Shown: positions 40,581-42,612 of the stretch, one piece after another
How positions within the stretch are numbered: position 1 is the first letter of the stretch
How the letters are laid out: each line of letters begins with the position of its first letter
Notes under the pieces: generated by a model
The model's database searches: none
What the model saw: the letters and a program-made list of their open reading frames with translations, nothing else
Told to the model about the DNA's origin: nothing
Made by a program: the position numbers and the translations under genes
Origin: Bacteroidota bacterium
GTDB lineage: Bacteria > Bacteroidota > Bacteroidia > Chitinophagales > Chitinophagaceae
Reading direction: 5' to 3'
Length of the DNA: 42,612 nucleotides
Assembly (NCBI GenBank): GCA_023433345.1
Contig: JAEZDA010000111.1
Location: 1 to 42,612 of the forward strand

Positions 40581-41686
40581 TTTTTGAAATAGCTCAGGTT
40601 AGTTTTAGGAGTAAGCGCGAGTAAGGATTCATACATCAACCTGATCGTATTTTCTATATCATCTTTATGAATCATTTCAACCGTGGTATGCATGTATCGT
40701 AATGGTATTGAGATGAGCACTGAGGGACAGCCGTCGTTAGCATAAGCAAAGGAATCTGTATCTGTACCAGTGCTTCTGCTCACCGTGCGAAACTGCACAG
40801 GAACCTTGTTCTTAACAGCAACCTGCTCCACATGCTCAAGCAGTTTGTTATGCACCGCAGGCCCGTAACACAAAGACGGACCTTTACCACAATGGCATTC
40901 GCCTTCAATGATCTTGTTTATCATTGGCGTAGTGCTATCGTGTGTTACATCAGTTATGATGGCTACATCCGGTTTTATTCTACGGGCCATCATTTCGGCA
41001 CCGCGAAGGCCTATCTCCTCCTGAACTGCATTCACCACATATAAAGAATAAGGCAACTTCTTCCTGTTTTCTTTCAACAAGCGGGCAACTTCAGCGATCA
41101 TGAATCCGCCGATACGGTTATCGAATGCGCGGCCGATAAGAAAACCGTTCGACAACTCATCGTAACCTTCCTCATACGTTACTACCGCTCCGATATGAAT
41201 GCCGAGCGCTTCAACTTCCTTTCTGTTACGGGCTCCACAGTCGAGAAAAAGATTTTCAACCTTCGGTTGTGGTTCCTTGCTGTCGTTGTTGCTTAGGCGC
41301 GTATGGATAGCAGGCCATCCAAACACAGCTTTTACGATCCCTTTTTTGCCATGAATGAGAACCCGCTTGCTTGGCGCGATCTGGTGGTCTACACCTCCAT
41401 TCCTTTTTAAATAAAGCAATCCTTCGGGAGAAACATAATTTACAAACCAACTGATCTCATCTGCGTGAGCCTCGATGACCACCTTAAACGTGGCGCCGGG
41501 GTTTATTACTCCTGCTGCAGATCCATAAGGGTCGGTGAAAAATTCGTCAACATACGGACGCAGGTAATCCATCCACATCACCTGGCCGCTGCTTTCAAAG
41601 CCGGTAGGTGACGGATTATTTATGTAGCTACGTAAAAAGTTGTAGGAAGAGGGTTGGAGAATGTGTTTTGCGGAAGATTTAGCCAT
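40577..41686 (-). CDS. M42 family zinc aminopeptidase (glutamyl aminopeptidase/endoglucanase-like)
   Basis: A 369-residue tetrahedral-type aminopeptidase with two metals. Likely ligands and catalytic residues: H74 and D76 in IEAHADEI, D189 in GRAFDNRIGG, E223 and E224 in NAVQEEIGLRG, D246 in IITDVTHD, and the late His in RYMHTTVEMIHKDD. Other family signs are DPYGSAAGV and GVDHQIAPSKRVLIHG. It trims peptides in the cytoplasm after proteases such as Lon. A -7 box lies just upstream, overlapping the stop of the UbiA-like gene. It is followed by the membrane protein gene with a 4-base overlap. Confidence 0.93.
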   Translation of the reverse strand: MAKSSAKHILQPSSYNFLRSYINNPSPTGFESSGQVMWMDYLRPYVDEFFTDPYGSAAGVINPGATFKVVIEAHADEISWFVNYVSPEGLLYLKRNGGVDHQIAPSKRVLIHGKKGIVKAVFGWPAIHTRLSNNDSKEPQPKVENLFLDCGARNRKEVEALGIHIGAVVTYEEGYDELSNGFLIGRAFDNRIGGFMIAEVARLLKENRKKLPYSLYVVNAVQEEIGLRGAEMMARRIKPDVAIITDVTHDSTTPMINKIIEGECHCGKGPSLCYGPAVHNKLLEHVEQVAVKNKVPVQFRTVSRSTGTDTDSFAYANDGCPSVLISIPLRYMHTTVEMIHKDDIENTIRLMYESLLALTPKTNLSYFKK

Positions 41687-41702
41687 AAGAAAATTTTCCC
41701 GG

Positions 41703-41710
41703 CAAAATTA
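41703..41710 (-). promoter_or_regulatory. -7 box TAATTTTG for the M42 peptidase
   Basis: Perfect TAnnTTTG match on the minus strand, 16 bases before the ATG, overlapping the stop of the upstream gene. It is identical to the lon box, including GGC before it and CC after it. Confidence 0.45.
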
Positions 41711-42535
41711 GCCAATACTTGCTAAATATGTAAGCACAGCCGAAAACAACATCAAACCGTCAACAAGAAAATAATAAAAGAAATAACCGCGCTTTATAAT
41801 TGAAAGACGGTAAATGAGAAAGGTTAATAGCCCCGTTAAAGAAAAAGCCCATAACTGAAGCTCCGAACCGTTGTTATAGCGCAGAAAGAAACCCGCAAGC
41901 ATGTAAAGTGTAAAAGAAATGATCATTATCATCTGCAGATCTCGCCTGCTAACATCTGTTGCAAGGCTTCGCAAATTGTTCATCTTATCAATTGCGATAT
42001 CTCTCGAATCAAATATTGCGCACAACATCAACATGAAAAAGAATCGTGCAAGGAACAATGAACATATGGAAGTGGCTGAAACATTGTGCCCGGTAACCGG
42101 TATCATCACTGTGATGTAAGTCCACGTAAAAGCAAGAAGCAATGTTTTGAGAAATCCAAGTTTATGCAGTTTTTTCGCGAAGCGAAATGGCCATAAGGGC
42201 AGGCTGTAGAGGATGGTTAAAAGGACTCCCGCGGTGAACACTATGGTTAAATAAGGAAGCTGTACGAGGCAATACACGGTAGAGACTGTTCCGAGTAATA
42301 ATATCAGAATGTTCGAAATATTTCTTTTCAGAAACGGCGAAAAACCGTGACGGGAGAAATGGAACTTGCTAATAAGCCAGTAGAGATTATAACCTGAAAG
42401 CGTAGACGAAAACACAAGAACATAAACAAGGGGCCTGATTTCCACGCCGAGCAAAATGTGAGTCTGAAAGCAAAGGGCAGCTGCACAAATGCTTATAAAT
42501 ACTGAGTGTGAGAAGAAGAACCTAAGCCACTTCAT
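41708..42535 (-). CDS. UbiA-like prenyltransferase family membrane protein, one Asp motif lost
   Basis: A 275-residue protein with about nine hydrophobic helices and the UbiA layout. The second Asp-rich motif is present (FDSRDIAIDK, D176, D179, D183), as is LYSLP after the fifth helix. The first motif, normally NxxxDxxxD, reads YNLYWLISK around N50 with no Asp. UbiA enzymes bind prenyl diphosphates through both motifs, so activity is in doubt. It may be a divergent or non-catalytic member. The 77 bases after its start to the window end show no gene. Confidence 0.7.
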   Translation of the reverse strand: MKWLRFFFSHSVFISICAAALCFQTHILLGVEIRPLVYVLVFSSTLSGYNLYWLISKFHFSRHGFSPFLKRNISNILILLLGTVSTVYCLVQLPYLTIVFTAGVLLTILYSLPLWPFRFAKKLHKLGFLKTLLLAFTWTYITVMIPVTGHNVSATSICSLFLARFFFMLMLCAIFDSRDIAIDKMNNLRSLATDVSRRDLQMIMIISFTLYMLAGFFLRYNNGSELQLWAFSLTGLLTFLIYRLSIIKRGYFFYYFLVDGLMLFSAVLTYLASIG

Positions 42536-42612
42536 CAGGGAAATATGAGAAAGAATGGCTCCGGCGTAACGATCACATTACTTTTATTCTTATCAAAGTC
42601 TGTAATATACAC

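Overview
The window reads as chromosomal core DNA of a Bacteroidota bacterium, most likely of the Chitinophagaceae/Chitinophagales group. The evidence is: outer-membrane proteins of Bacteroidota type (carboxypeptidase-regulatory plus OMP_b-brl_3 receptor, TamL-like lipid-anchored BamA homologue, FadL-like barrel), a type IX secretion plug protein, TlpA/DUF4369 thioredoxins, moderate GC, weak Shine-Dalgarno sites, and repeated matches to the Bacteroidota -7 promoter box TAnnTTTG in front of genes. There is no phage, transposase, plasmid or CRISPR signature. Gene density is high, with many convergent pairs that touch or overlap.

Layout. 1-7.9 kb: 5' part of a secreted protein cut by the window edge, an outer-membrane receptor-like barrel, clpS, a type II NADH dehydrogenase (ndh) and a CPA2 cation/proton antiporter, then a lipoprotein. 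8.0-9.7 kb: a possible 48-residue ORF inside a dyad, a GNAT acetyltransferase and a secreted regulatory-domain protein. 9.7-17.7 kb: tRNA-Val(TAC), a DnaQ exonuclease/GIY-YIG fusion, valS, a small secreted protein with a GNAT, a SIMPL-domain protein, and an Lrp/AsnC regulator divergent from ahcY. 17.9-23.5 kb: an NTF2-like secreted protein, pdxJ, a TlpA-like protein, a detached trpG-trpF pair, an NAD(P)-binding protein, a small secreted protein, a transaldolase/FSA and the SRP RNA gene. 23.5-34.2 kb: the T9SS plug protein, an FtsX-type permease, a TrmH/SpoU methyltransferase, the TamL-like protein, the proS-membrane protein-truB cluster, a Tyr-rich lipoprotein and a FadL-like barrel. 34.3-42.6 kb: miaA, a pRiA4b ORF-3 family protein and cca in one direction, lon, a composite repeat island, then a membrane protein, an M42 peptidase and a UbiA-like membrane protein.

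Themes. A large share of the genes serve tRNA and translation (valS, proS, tRNA-Val, truB, miaA, cca, trmH, SRP RNA). The tRNA has no encoded CCA tail, in keeping with the cca gene. A second group serves the envelope and secretion (T9SS plug, TamL-like, FtsX permease, barrels, lipoproteins), and a third serves proteolysis (clpS, lon, M42).

Most unusual. Between lon and the next gene (39874-40080) lie two arrays, each of seven 7-bp units, that share the consensus AGAYTAY. They flank a long hairpin and a direct repeat, and the last unit supplies the stop codon of the neighbouring gene. Also notable are a TrpF-like protein lacking key TrpF motifs, five genes whose start must be TTG or GTG, 40-bp-spaced direct repeats in the lrp-ahcY divergent promoter, overlapping start codons for trmH and a candidate tamL start, and adjacent palindromes upstream of proS. 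Coordinates of RNA genes and motifs were read by eye; family calls rest on motif recognition without database searches.
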